Shown here: piece after piece, positions 31,687 to 39,306 of the stretch
How the letters are laid out: each line of letters begins with the position of its first letter
Position numbering within the stretch: position 1 is the first letter of the stretch
NCBI GenBank assembly: GCA_015056155.1
Contig: SVGU01000018.1
Location: 1 to 40,738 of the forward strand
Length of the DNA stretch: 40,738 bases
Source of the DNA: Clostridiales bacterium
GTDB lineage: Bacteria > Bacillota > Clostridia > Christensenellales > Aristaeellaceae
Direction: 5' to 3'
Made by a program: the position numbers and the translations under genes
Notes under the pieces: generated by a model
Told to the model about the DNA's origin: nothing
The model's database searches: none
Seen by the model: only the letters and a program-made list of their open reading frames with translations

Positions 31687-32010
31687 TCACAGGAGCATCA
31701 GCAGCCCCTGCGCGGCGGCGACGGCGGCACAGGCGGCGATGGCGACGGTCAGCAGGCCGTGGCCGCGCCAGGCCATCACGATGGCGACGACGGTGCCCGC
31801 GGCGGCGGTTCGGAGATCGCCCGTGGACTCCAGCACGGCGGGGATGGTCATCGCGGCAAGGACGGCGTAGGGGACGTAATGCAGGAAGGACTTGATGAAG
31901 ACGGACTTGATCTCCCGGCGGAACACCGTCAGCGGCAGCATGCGGATCAGGTAGGTCACGCCTGCCATGACCAGGAGGTAGAGCAGGTAGGTCGGCCAGG
32001 TGAGGGTCAT
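31687..32010 (-). CDS. azlD: AzlD family branched-chain amino acid transport subunit
   Basis: 107 aa with four hydrophobic helices. It matches AzlD: YLLYLLVMAGVTYLIRMLPLTVFRR, then FLHYVPYAVLAAMTIPAVL and a hydrophobic C-terminus. It partners AzlC to form an exporter of branched-chain amino acids or analogues. The start codon overlaps the azlC stop (ATGA), indicating translational coupling. Confidence 0.93.
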   Translation of the reverse strand: MTLTWPTYLLYLLVMAGVTYLIRMLPLTVFRREIKSVFIKSFLHYVPYAVLAAMTIPAVLESTGDLRTAAAGTVVAIVMAWRGHGLLTVAIAACAAVAAAQGLLMLL

Positions 32011-32741
32011 GCTTCCACCTCCTCTGCTGCGGGGGCTTCATCCTTCACGGGGAAGAGCAGCGCGCCCAGCGTCGCGGCGATGACGGCGCAGATGATGACC
32101 ACGAAGCCGCCGGAAACGCTGCTGAGCAGCGGGATGTATCGGAAGCAGATGCTGATGGCCGCGGCGGTCAGGGCGACGACGGCGATGGGCTTCTCCTTGC
32201 AGGCCGGGGGGATGACGATGGCGATGAACATGCCGTAGATGGCGATGCCCAGCGCGCTGGTGACGAATTCCGGCAGGATCTCGCCCGCCGCCGCGCCCAG
32301 CAGCGTCCCCAGCGACCAGCCGATGTAGGGCATCAGCATCAGGCCGTAGAGGTAATGGTGATGCAGCTTTTCCGGCTGGGCGGAGGCCACGGCGAAGATC
32401 TCGTCCGTGTTGGCGAAGGAGAAGAACATGCGGCGCGGCGTGTTCATGGTGGGGCCGAGCTTCTGGCCGAGGGACAGGCCCATCAGGGCATAGCGCAGGT
32501 TGATGACGAACTGGGTCAGCGCCATCTCGATCAGCCCGGAGGCCAGTGCAGCCTGCGTGACCATGACCTGCAGACCGGCCAGCTGACCCGCGCTGGTCAG
32601 GTTCGTCATGGAGATCAGCAGCGCCTGCAGGATGGTCAGGCCGCTGTCTGTGCACTGGGTGCCGAAGGCGAAGGACACGCTCAGGTAGCCCAAACCGATG
32701 GGCAGCCCGTGCTTCACGCCCTTCACAAAGAGCTTGTTCAT
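32007..32741 (-). CDS. azlC: AzlC family branched-chain amino acid exporter subunit
   Basis: 244 aa. AzlC features: KHGLPIGLGYLSVSFAFG (start of helix 1), LISMTNLTSAGQLAGLQVM, LTQFVINLRYALMGLSLGQKL and a late FRYIPLLSSVSGGFVVIICAVIAATLGALLF. It forms the large subunit of the AzlCD exporter in the cell membrane. ATG 32741 was chosen because the predicted transcription start near 32775 lies downstream of the other in-frame ATGs. GAGG is 10 or more bases upstream, a weak but acceptable site. Confidence 0.92.
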   Translation of the reverse strand: MNKLFVKGVKHGLPIGLGYLSVSFAFGTQCTDSGLTILQALLISMTNLTSAGQLAGLQVMVTQAALASGLIEMALTQFVINLRYALMGLSLGQKLGPTMNTPRRMFFSFANTDEIFAVASAQPEKLHHHYLYGLMLMPYIGWSLGTLLGAAAGEILPEFVTSALGIAIYGMFIAIVIPPACKEKPIAVVALTAAAISICFRYIPLLSSVSGGFVVIICAVIAATLGALLFPVKDEAPAAEEVEA

Positions 32742-32781
32742 GGGGAAATTCGCCTCGATTCGTGATAGTGGAACATCCATC

Positions 32782-32810
32782 ATCGTACCACGGAGGCGCG
32801 GGGGAGTCAA
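32782..32810 (-). promoter_or_regulatory. Promoter of azlC-azlD-GNAT
   Basis: Minus-strand TTGACT (32810-32805), 17-base spacer and extended -10 TGG-TACGAT (32787-32782). The transcript starts about 34 bases before the azlC ATG. Confidence 0.8.
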
Positions 32811-32835
32811 CGGAAGCGGGGGTTTTAGAACATAG

Positions 32836-32863
32836 GAAAAACCGCGCTCCGTGTGGAACGCGG
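32836..32863 (-). terminator. Terminator of the pdp/uracil-DNA-glycosylase-like operon
   Basis: Minus-strand stem CCGCGTTCC/GGAGCGCGG (one wobble) with loop ACAC, followed by TTTTTCC. It lies 12 bases after the stop at 32875. Confidence 0.88.
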
Positions 32864-32874
32864 CGGAAGGCTTC

Positions 32875-33468
32875 TCAGCGGATGATGGCAGCCATGGCGG
32901 CAATGTCCTGGGCGATCATGGCGGTTTTGCTCTTCTCGATCAGCAGGTTGCCGCCGGTGATGATGTAGGAGGGGATGACGCGTACGCTGCCGTGATAGTA
33001 TGCGGCAGCGCGCAGCTTGTAGGTTGCGCCGGAGGGGATGACGTTCCGCTTTGCCGCTTTGCGGGAGATCCGGTTGAACATCTTCTTCGCCACGTCGCCG
33101 CAAAGCATGATGACGCGGAGGTTGGGGAACAGGGCGATCTCCTGTTCCAGCCAGGGGAGGCTCAATTCGATGCTCTCCGGCGGGACGGCGGAGGTCTCCT
33201 TGGGGATCTTGACGGCGTTGGTGATGTAGACGCCCATGCGCAGTGCGTCGCCGATGCTTTCCACCGGCAGCCCGCCCTGACGCAGCAGCGGGAGCGCGGT
33301 GGACAGGTAGGCGTCGCCGCTGCTGCCATAGAAGTCCTGCGACGGGTCGGCGGGAACGATCTCATTGATCAAAAGCGCCCGGATCTGCGCAGGATCGATC
33401 TCCGCGTCGCAGAGCTGAACGGCGCCTGCTGCGCCAAGCCGGCGCTCGAGTTCCTCGCGGATGTTCAT
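32875..33468 (-). CDS. Uracil-DNA-glycosylase superfamily protein
   Basis: 197 aa, cytoplasmic. The order of motifs fits the UDG fold. ALLINEIVPADPSQDFY (31-47) stands at the first active-site loop, followed by GVYITNAVKIPK with the conserved Asn, a central strand VIMLCGDVAKKMFN and RVIPSYIITGG. This type differs from the classical Ung (GQDPYH) and from family 4, having no Cys cluster. The precise class and even glycosylase activity are uncertain. ATG 33468 has AGGAGG six bases upstream. It lies 11 bases after pdp, so it is co-transcribed with pyrimidine salvage, consistent with a link to uracil metabolism. Confidence 0.78.
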   Translation of the reverse strand: MNIREELERRLGAAGAVQLCDAEIDPAQIRALLINEIVPADPSQDFYGSSGDAYLSTALPLLRQGGLPVESIGDALRMGVYITNAVKIPKETSAVPPESIELSLPWLEQEIALFPNLRVIMLCGDVAKKMFNRISRKAAKRNVIPSGATYKLRAAAYYHGSVRVIPSYIITGGNLLIEKSKTAMIAQDIAAMAAIIR

Positions 33469-33479
33469 GCGTTGCCTCC

Positions 33480-34808
33480 TTATGCCAGGCGCTCCACGCC
33501 CTGGGCAGTGACCACCGCGTAGCACAGCGGGGGCCGATCGACGGGCTTGTCGCCGATGGTGATGGCGGCGCGGATGGCGGCTTCGGCCTTCGCGGCGTCC
33601 TCCTCGCTGCGGGCGTAGAGGGTGCACAGGGTCGTATCCGGCGTGACGCGGTCGCCGATGCGCACGGGCAGGATGTAGCCCACGGAGGGGTCGATCTCGT
33701 CGGTCTTCTGCACGCGGCCTGCGCCCATGGCCTGCGCGGCATAGCCGAGGGCCTCGGCGTCCATGCGGGCGATGTAGCCCTCGCGGCCGACCTTCACCGG
33801 GCGGATGACGGCGGGCTGGGGCAGCAGGGAGGTGTCCAGAACGCAGGCCTCATCGCCGCCCTGCATGGCGATCATGCCCTTCAGCCGGGACAGGCCCGAG
33901 CCGGTGCGCAGGGCGGAAAGCAGCATGGTCCGGGCGGCGTCGGTATCCTGCGTACGGCCGCTGGCGACCAGCATGTGGCTGCCCAGAAGGAGCGACACCT
34001 CCAGCAGATCGCCCGTCACGCGGCCGGACAGCACGTCGATGGCCTCCTTGACCTCCAGTGCGTTGCCGATGTGGGTGCCCAGAGGTTGGTCCATGCCGGT
34101 GACGATGGCGCGCACGGGCTTGCCGGAGAGCGTGCCGATGTCTACCATGGCCTGGGCGAGGGCGATCGAATCCTCGACCGTCTCCATCAGCGCGCCGGAG
34201 CCGGTCTTCACGTCCAGGACGATCGCGTCCGCGCCGGAGGCCAGCTTCTTGGACATGATGGACGAGGCGATCAGCGGCAGGCTGTCCACGGTGGCGGTCA
34301 CGTCCCGCAGGGCATAGAGCGTCTTGTCGGCGGGGGCGAGGGAGGCGGTCTGCCCGATGACGGCAAGGCCGAGCTCCTTCACCTGCTCCACGAACTGCTC
34401 CTCCGTCAGGCTGACGGACAGGCCGGGGACGGACTCCAGCTTGTCCAGCGTGCCGCCGGTATGGCCCAGGCCGCGGCCGCTCATCTTGGCCACGGGAACG
34501 CCGCAGGCCGCCACCAGGGGCGCCAGGACGAGGGTCGTCGTGTCGCCCACGCCGCCGGTGGAGTGCTTGTCCACCTTCACGCCGGGGATGGCGGACAGGT
34601 CGCACACGTCGCCGGAATCGCGCATGGCGAGGGTCAGGTCGGTGGTCTCCTGCGGGGTCATGCCGTTGAGGCGGATCGCCATCAGCAGCGCGGCCAGCTG
34701 ATAATCCGGGATGCTGCCATCCGCCGCGCCGCGGGCGAAAAAGGTGATCTCCTCGCGGGTCAGGGGCTGACCCAGCTTCTTCTTTGTGATGATCTCGATC
34801 ATATTCAT
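33480..34808 (-). CDS. pdp: Pyrimidine-nucleoside phosphorylase
   Basis: 442 aa, the family's usual length. It splits uridine, thymidine or deoxyuridine with phosphate to base plus pentose-1-phosphate. The N-terminal helical domain begins MIEIITKKKLGQPLTREEI. The phosphate-binding loop is KHSTGGVGD (81-89). The family signature SGRGLGHTGGTLDKLESVPG is intact, followed by IASSIMSKKLASGADAIVLDVKTGSGA. The last 100 residues form the alpha/beta PYNP C-terminal domain. Start ATG 34808 with AAAGGAG upstream. It is the first gene of a two-gene leftward operon, and is divergent from the ADP-ribosylglycohydrolase gene. Confidence 0.95.
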   Translation of the reverse strand: MNMIEIITKKKLGQPLTREEITFFARGAADGSIPDYQLAALLMAIRLNGMTPQETTDLTLAMRDSGDVCDLSAIPGVKVDKHSTGGVGDTTTLVLAPLVAACGVPVAKMSGRGLGHTGGTLDKLESVPGLSVSLTEEQFVEQVKELGLAVIGQTASLAPADKTLYALRDVTATVDSLPLIASSIMSKKLASGADAIVLDVKTGSGALMETVEDSIALAQAMVDIGTLSGKPVRAIVTGMDQPLGTHIGNALEVKEAIDVLSGRVTGDLLEVSLLLGSHMLVASGRTQDTDAARTMLLSALRTGSGLSRLKGMIAMQGGDEACVLDTSLLPQPAVIRPVKVGREGYIARMDAEALGYAAQAMGAGRVQKTDEIDPSVGYILPVRIGDRVTPDTTLCTLYARSEEDAAKAEAAIRAAITIGDKPVDRPPLCYAVVTAQGVERLA

Positions 34809-34844
34809 GGCGACAGCTCCTTTGAAACGGTTTGCTTTGCCTGT

Positions 34845-34873
34845 ATTATATCACAGCTGCATGCTGCGGGCAA
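34845..34873 (-). promoter_or_regulatory. Promoter of pdp
   Basis: Minus-strand TTGCCC (34873-34868), 17-base spacer, extended -10 TGA-TATAAT (34850-34845). Start near 34838, with a 30-base leader to ATG 34808. Confidence 0.82.
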
Positions 34874-34887
34874 GGGATGCGGCGGGT

Positions 34888-34916
34888 TTGCTTTTGCCTT
34901 TGCTTTATGGTATACT
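34888..34916 (+). promoter_or_regulatory. Promoter of the ADP-ribosylglycohydrolase-mnmA operon
   Basis: TTGCTT (34888-34893), 17-base spacer, extended -10 TGG-TATACT (34911-34916). Start near 34923, so the ATG at 34919 is excluded and the ATG at 34949 is used. Its -35 is only 15 bases from that of the divergent pdp promoter, so the two may compete for polymerase. Confidence 0.78.
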
Positions 34917-34948
34917 GAATGATATGGAATCAGGAGGAGGGGCAAGGG

Positions 34949-36013
34949 ATGACGAAGCTTGAAAGATATCGCGGCTGCCTGCTGGCAGGCGGCGTGGGCG
35001 ACCAGCTGGGCAACGATGTGGAGTTCATGACCCGCAGCCAGATGCTGGCGGAATACGGGGAGCGGGGCGTGCGGCAGATGTCCCGCTACATCACCGACGA
35101 CACGCAGATGACCCTCTTCACGGCCGAGGGCATGCTGATGGGCCTGAAGCACCGGATGCCCATGCCGGCTTGCGTGTACCAGAGCTATCTGGACTGGTAC
35201 CGGACGCAGATGCAGTATGCCAAAGGCGGCGTGTTCGGCAAGGAAAGCCTCCTGATGAAGGAGGAGCGCCTGCACCGCCGCCGCGCGCCGGGCAACACCT
35301 GCCTGGGCGCGCTGGGCAGCGGCGACATGGGCACGATCGACGAGCCGATCAACCGCTCCAAGGGCTGCGGCGGCGTGATGCGTACCGCTCCCTGCGGGCT
35401 GCTGCGGATGGCGGCGACCCCCGATGCGGAGGACGCATATGCCATGCAGGGTGCGATGGCGGCGGCGATCACGCACTCGCACATCATGGGCTATGTCCCG
35501 GCGGCGATGCTGGCGGACATGGTGCATCTGATCATGCTGGAGGACGGGCGGACGCTGCGGGAGATCACGATGGACAGCCTGCAGCGGATGATGCGGCTGT
35601 TCAGCCCGGAGATCGCCGGCGCGGACGGCTGCGAGGCGTCGGAGGGCGCGGCGGACGGGCGGTTCGCGCAGATGCTGGCCTTCCGGGAGATGATCGTCCG
35701 GGCGGTGAAGCTGGCGGAATCGGATATGCCCATCCATGAGGCGATCCGCGCGCTGGGCGAGGGCTGGGTCGGCGACGAGGCGCTGGCCATCGCCATCCTG
35801 TGCGTGCTGCGGTATCCTGACGACATGGAGGAATGCCTCGTGGCGGCCGTCACCCACAACGGCGACAGCGACTCCACCGGCGCGATCGCCGGCAACATCC
35901 TCGGCGCGTGGCTGGGGGTGGAGGGCATCCCTGCGCGGTGGCTGGAGGAGCTGGAGATGCGCGGGCTGATCGACGATATGGCTTGCCGGCTGTACGAGGC
36001 GGCGGAGGCTTGA
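34949..36013 (+). CDS. ADP-ribosylglycohydrolase family protein
   Basis: 354 aa, all-helical ARH/DraG family. These enzymes remove ADP-ribose from proteins, nucleic acids or small molecules using two magnesium ions. Metal-site motifs are seen at both ends: GCLLAGGVGDQLGNDVEF (9-26), ITDDTQMT with Asp50 and Asp51, and HNGDSDSTGAIAGNILGAW with Asp306, Asp308 and Thr310. AITHSHIMGY is the middle conserved segment. ATG 34949 has AGGAGG upstream and follows the predicted transcription start. No ADP-ribosyltransferase partner gene is visible in the window. The stop overlaps the methyltransferase start (TGATG), so the genes are coupled. Confidence 0.93.
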   Translation: MTKLERYRGCLLAGGVGDQLGNDVEFMTRSQMLAEYGERGVRQMSRYITDDTQMTLFTAEGMLMGLKHRMPMPACVYQSYLDWYRTQMQYAKGGVFGKESLLMKEERLHRRRAPGNTCLGALGSGDMGTIDEPINRSKGCGGVMRTAPCGLLRMAATPDAEDAYAMQGAMAAAITHSHIMGYVPAAMLADMVHLIMLEDGRTLREITMDSLQRMMRLFSPEIAGADGCEASEGAADGRFAQMLAFREMIVRAVKLAESDMPIHEAIRALGEGWVGDEALAIAILCVLRYPDDMEECLVAAVTHNGDSDSTGAIAGNILGAWLGVEGIPARWLEELEMRGLIDDMACRLYEAAEA

Positions 36014-36699
36014 TGAAGAGGTACTACGAGGCGTACGACCTGCGCTACCGGCAGGTGCATGAGCGGGGGTTGGTGTGGTTCGGCGAGGGCCCGACGGCCA
36101 TCGTGAAGGACATGCTGGAGAGGCGCTGCCCAAAGGACGCGCCGGTGCTGGAGATCGGCTGCGGCGAGGGCCGCGACGCCGCCGGGCTGCTGGAGGACGG
36201 CTGGGACCTGCTGGCGACGGATGTGTCGGCGGAGGCGGTCGCCTTCTGTCAGGAGCGCTTTCCCCGCTGGCGGGAGCGCTTCCGCGTGCTGGACTGCCTG
36301 AAGGACGGCATGGCGGAGCGGTTCGGCTTCATCTATGCTGTCGCGGTATTGCACATGCTGGTGCTGGACGAGGACCGGCAGGGCATGCTGCGCTTCATCC
36401 GGGAGCACCTGAGGGAAAAGGGCGAGGCGCTGATCGTGGTGATGGGCGACGGGCGGACGGAGCGCCGCACGGATGCGGAGCGCGCCTTCGATCTGCAGGA
36501 GCGCTGCCACGAGCAGAGCGGGCAGAGGATGCAGCTCGCTGCGACCAGCTGCTGCATGGTGACGTGGGATGCGTTCCTGAAGGAACTGCGGCGGGCGGAG
36601 CTGGAGATCATTGAATACGGCGATACGGCGTGGGCGGATGCGCCTGCGGCCATGTATGCCCTGGTAAGGAGCGGTGCAGATGGCACGGCCGATGTTTGA
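36013..36699 (+). CDS. Class I SAM-dependent methyltransferase
   Basis: 228 aa. Motif I VLEIGCGEGRDAAGLLEDG (45-63), an acidic residue after strand 2 (LLATDVSAEAVAFCQERFP), and motif post-I/II DGMAERFGFIYAVAVLHMLV place it in the Rossmann-fold methyltransferases. The substrate is not evident; the closest general type is the TehB/UbiE-like small-molecule group. The start overlaps the preceding stop by one base and the end overlaps the following gene by 20 bases, so the chain is coupled on both sides. No signal peptide. Confidence 0.87.
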   Translation: MKRYYEAYDLRYRQVHERGLVWFGEGPTAIVKDMLERRCPKDAPVLEIGCGEGRDAAGLLEDGWDLLATDVSAEAVAFCQERFPRWRERFRVLDCLKDGMAERFGFIYAVAVLHMLVLDEDRQGMLRFIREHLREKGEALIVVMGDGRTERRTDAERAFDLQERCHEQSGQRMQLAATSCCMVTWDAFLKELRRAELEIIEYGDTAWADAPAAMYALVRSGADGTADV

Positions 36700-38038
36700 C
36701 ATGCTGCAGGCGGCTGCGGAGCGCCGCAGCTTCCACATGCCCGGGCACAAGGGCGGCGCACCCTTCGGCGCGGTCGATCTGTACCGGCTGGACACCACGG
36801 AAACGCCCCTGTCGGACGATCTGTACGCCCCCGAGCGGGGGATCGCTGAGGCGCAGCGGCTCTATGCCGGCGCGGCCGGCGCGGCGCGGACGCTGATGCT
36901 CACCAACGGGTCCACCAGCGGCATCCATGTGATGGTGCAGCTGTATTGCCGGGAGGGCGATACGGTGCTGCTGCCGCGCAATGCACATCTCTCGGCGGTC
37001 AACGGCTGCGTGATGGGCGGCGTGAAGGTGCGGTGGCTGCCGGTCTCCATGACGGAGGACGGCATGTGTTATATGAAGGAAGCGGACGTGATCGCCGCGA
37101 TGGATGCGCATCCGGAGGCGAAGGCGGTCTTCCTGGCGCGGCCGGATTATTACGGCTGCTGTCTGCCGCTGGACAGGATCGTGGAGGCGGCGCATGCCCG
37201 CGGGGTCCGCGTGGTGGTGGACGAGGCGCACGGCGCGCACTTCCCCTGGTCCGCGGAGATCGCCTCGGCCGGGGCATGCGGCGCGGATGCGTGGGTGCAG
37301 TCCGTGCACAAGACGCTGCCTGGCCTGACGGGCTCGGCGGTGCTGCATCTGCGGGACGAGAGCGACCATCCCCGGGCGCTGCGGCTGCTGCGCAGGGAAC
37401 AGACCAGCTCGCCGTCCTTCGTGCAGCTGATGTCCATCGACGACGCCCGCGCGTATATGGAGGAATGCGGCGGCAGCCGTCTCCGGGCGGTCGCGGCGGC
37501 GGCGGATGAGGTCCGCGCGGCCCTGCCTGCCCTGGGCTACCGGGATGCGCATGCCATGTGGCGCGGCACGGGGCTGCGTTTCGACCGGACGCGCCTGGTC
37601 ATCGACGCGCCGCAGGGAGGCGCGGCGCTGTCGGAGGCGCTTCAGGCGCGCGGCGTGGACGTGGAGATGCACGACCACCGGCGCGTGGTGTTCATCCTGT
37701 CCGCGATGGACGATCCGGACGAGGTGCGCCGGCTGACCGATATATTGGAAGAGATCCCGCCGGAAAAGGTGCACATTGCGCCGCTGCCGATGCTGGCAGC
37801 CATCCCGGAGCGGGTGATGGAGGTACGCCCGGCGGCGATGGCGGAGTGCGAAAGCGTCAGGCTCGCGGAATGCGAAGGGTGGATCGCCGCAGCGCCTGCG
37901 GGGCTGTATCCGCCGGGCGTGCCGCTGGTGTGCCCGGGCGAGAGGATCACGGCGGAGGTCGCCTCCCGGCTGATCAACGTGAAAAATCAGGAGCGCTTCG
38001 GCGTGGAAGGAGATACGCTGCTATGCGTAAGTGTGTGA
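36680..38038 (+). CDS. Orn/Lys/Arg decarboxylase family PLP enzyme
   Basis: 452 aa, the short (YaaO/SpeA-type) form without the N-terminal wing domain. It begins with the conserved RRSFHMPGHKGG (16-27). Further landmarks are ETPLSDDLYAPERGIAEAQ, the aldolase-type TNGSTSGI loop, VVVDEAHGAHFPW with PLP-contacting Asp and His, and SVHKTLPGLTGSA with the Schiff-base Lys211. In Bacillus-like chromosomes this gene commonly precedes tmk, and the same order is seen here. It would make a polyamine precursor such as agmatine, cadaverine or putrescine. ATG 36680 follows AAGGAG by eight bases; the GTG at 36674 is an unlikely start. It overlaps the next gene by 16 bases. Confidence 0.92.
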   Translation: MARPMFDMLQAAAERRSFHMPGHKGGAPFGAVDLYRLDTTETPLSDDLYAPERGIAEAQRLYAGAAGAARTLMLTNGSTSGIHVMVQLYCREGDTVLLPRNAHLSAVNGCVMGGVKVRWLPVSMTEDGMCYMKEADVIAAMDAHPEAKAVFLARPDYYGCCLPLDRIVEAAHARGVRVVVDEAHGAHFPWSAEIASAGACGADAWVQSVHKTLPGLTGSAVLHLRDESDHPRALRLLRREQTSSPSFVQLMSIDDARAYMEECGGSRLRAVAAAADEVRAALPALGYRDAHAMWRGTGLRFDRTRLVIDAPQGGAALSEALQARGVDVEMHDHRRVVFILSAMDDPDEVRRLTDILEEIPPEKVHIAPLPMLAAIPERVMEVRPAAMAECESVRLAECEGWIAAAPAGLYPPGVPLVCPGERITAEVASRLINVKNQERFGVEGDTLLCVSV

Positions 38039-39306
38039 TTTTCGATCTGGATGGGACGCTGACCCGTTCGGAGGAGGGCATCTGGAACAGCGTGAAGTAT
38101 GCGGCGGAGAAGCTGGGCTTTCCGGAGCCGGACGCCCAGACCCTGCGCAGGTTCATCGGCCCGCCGCTGGGCTATTCCTTCCGCGAGTACATGGGCATGG
38201 ACGATGCGATGGCCGAGAAGGCGGTGGAGACCTACCGCGAGCGCTACAACGTGGTGGGACTGTTTGAGAACCGCGTGTTCCCGGGCATCCGCCGCCTGCT
38301 GCGGACGCTGAAGCAGGAGGGTTGGTACATCGCCGTGGCCACGGGCAAGCCGCAGAGGACCTCCGAGCGGGTGATCGCCCATTTCGGGCTGGACCGGTTC
38401 TTTGAGAAGATCTGCGGGCCGGAATTCGGCCATCATGCGGACAAGACGGAGCTGATCCGCCGGGCGCTGCCGGATGACTGGGATGCGCAGGCGGACGAGG
38501 TCTGGATGGTCGGCGATCGGAAGTTCGACGTGGAGGGCGCCATCGGCGTGGGCGTGAAGTCCATCGGCGTGGGCTACGGCTACGGTTCCGAGGAGGAGCT
38601 GCGCGAGGCGGGCTGCACGGCCTACTGCGCCGCGGTGCAGGACGTGATCGACCTGCTCTGTCCCGGCGCACAGCCGCCGCAGGGCGCGTTCCTGTCCATC
38701 GAAGGGCTGGACGGCAGCGGCAAGGGCACGCAGCTCCGCCTGCTGACGGACGTGATCGACCGCTTCGGCTTTGAGCTGCAGCTCAGCCGGGAGCCGGGCG
38801 GCTGCGCCATCAGCGAGAAGCTGCGGGAGATCATCCTGGACAAGAACAATGCGGAGATGGACGATGTGACCGAGGCGCTGCTCTACGCTGCGTCCCGCGC
38901 GCAGCATGTGCGGCAGGTCATCCGTCCGGCGGTCGCGGCAGGCCGGGTGCTGCTGTGCGACCGGTTTGTGGATTCGTCGGTGGCCTATCAGGGCGGCGGG
39001 CGGCAGCTGGGCGTGCAGCGGGTGCTGGAGATCAACGCGCCGGCGGTGGACGGCACGATGCCCATGGCGACGATCTATCTGGACGTGGATCACGAAACGT
39101 CCATGGCGCGGCGCGCGGCGGCGACGGAGCTGGACCGGCTGGAGCTGGCCGGCGACAGCTTCCACGCGCGCACCGAGGCGGGCTACCGGGAGCTGATCCG
39201 GCAGGATCCGGAGCGGTTCATCGTCGTGGACGCGACCCGCGCGCCGGAGGAGATCGGCGGGGAAATTGCAGAAAAGGTTATCAGGAGACTGATGGAGGCG
39301 GAGTAA
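38023..39306 (+). CDS. tmk: HAD phosphatase-thymidylate kinase fusion
   Basis: 427 aa in one uninterrupted frame. Residues 1-215 are a HAD hydrolase of the phosphoglycolate-phosphatase/5'-nucleotidase type: FDLDGTLTRSEEGI with nucleophile Asp8 and Asp10, a helical cap, VATGKPQRTSE, Lys in HHADKTELI and VGDRKFDVEGA. Residues 220-427 are a complete thymidylate kinase: P-loop SIEGLDGSGKGTQ with Lys234, SREPGG, CDRFVDSSVAYQGGGR, then a lid-like segment and the C-terminal EIGGEIAEKVIRRL. It phosphorylates dTMP to dTDP for DNA synthesis. No ribosome site is visible before the kinase part, so a fused product is expected. RBS AAGGAG is 10 bases before ATG 38023. The gene order (Orn/Lys/Arg decarboxylase, tmk) is the usual Firmicutes one; only the HAD part is extra. 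Confidence 0.92.
   Translation: MRKCVIFDLDGTLTRSEEGIWNSVKYAAEKLGFPEPDAQTLRRFIGPPLGYSFREYMGMDDAMAEKAVETYRERYNVVGLFENRVFPGIRRLLRTLKQEGWYIAVATGKPQRTSERVIAHFGLDRFFEKICGPEFGHHADKTELIRRALPDDWDAQADEVWMVGDRKFDVEGAIGVGVKSIGVGYGYGSEEELREAGCTAYCAAVQDVIDLLCPGAQPPQGAFLSIEGLDGSGKGTQLRLLTDVIDRFGFELQLSREPGGCAISEKLREIILDKNNAEMDDVTEALLYAASRAQHVRQVIRPAVAAGRVLLCDRFVDSSVAYQGGGRQLGVQRVLEINAPAVDGTMPMATIYLDVDHETSMARRAAATELDRLELAGDSFHARTEAGYRELIRQDPERFIVVDATRAPEEIGGEIAEKVIRRLMEAE

Noticed and set aside
32742-32903. Longer azlC start
   Set aside because: Upstream ATGs lie at or before the predicted transcription start and have no ribosome site.
38650-38690. Separate start for thymidylate kinase inside the fusion
   Set aside because: No ribosome site precedes any ATG, GTG or TTG near the domain boundary, so I keep one fused protein.
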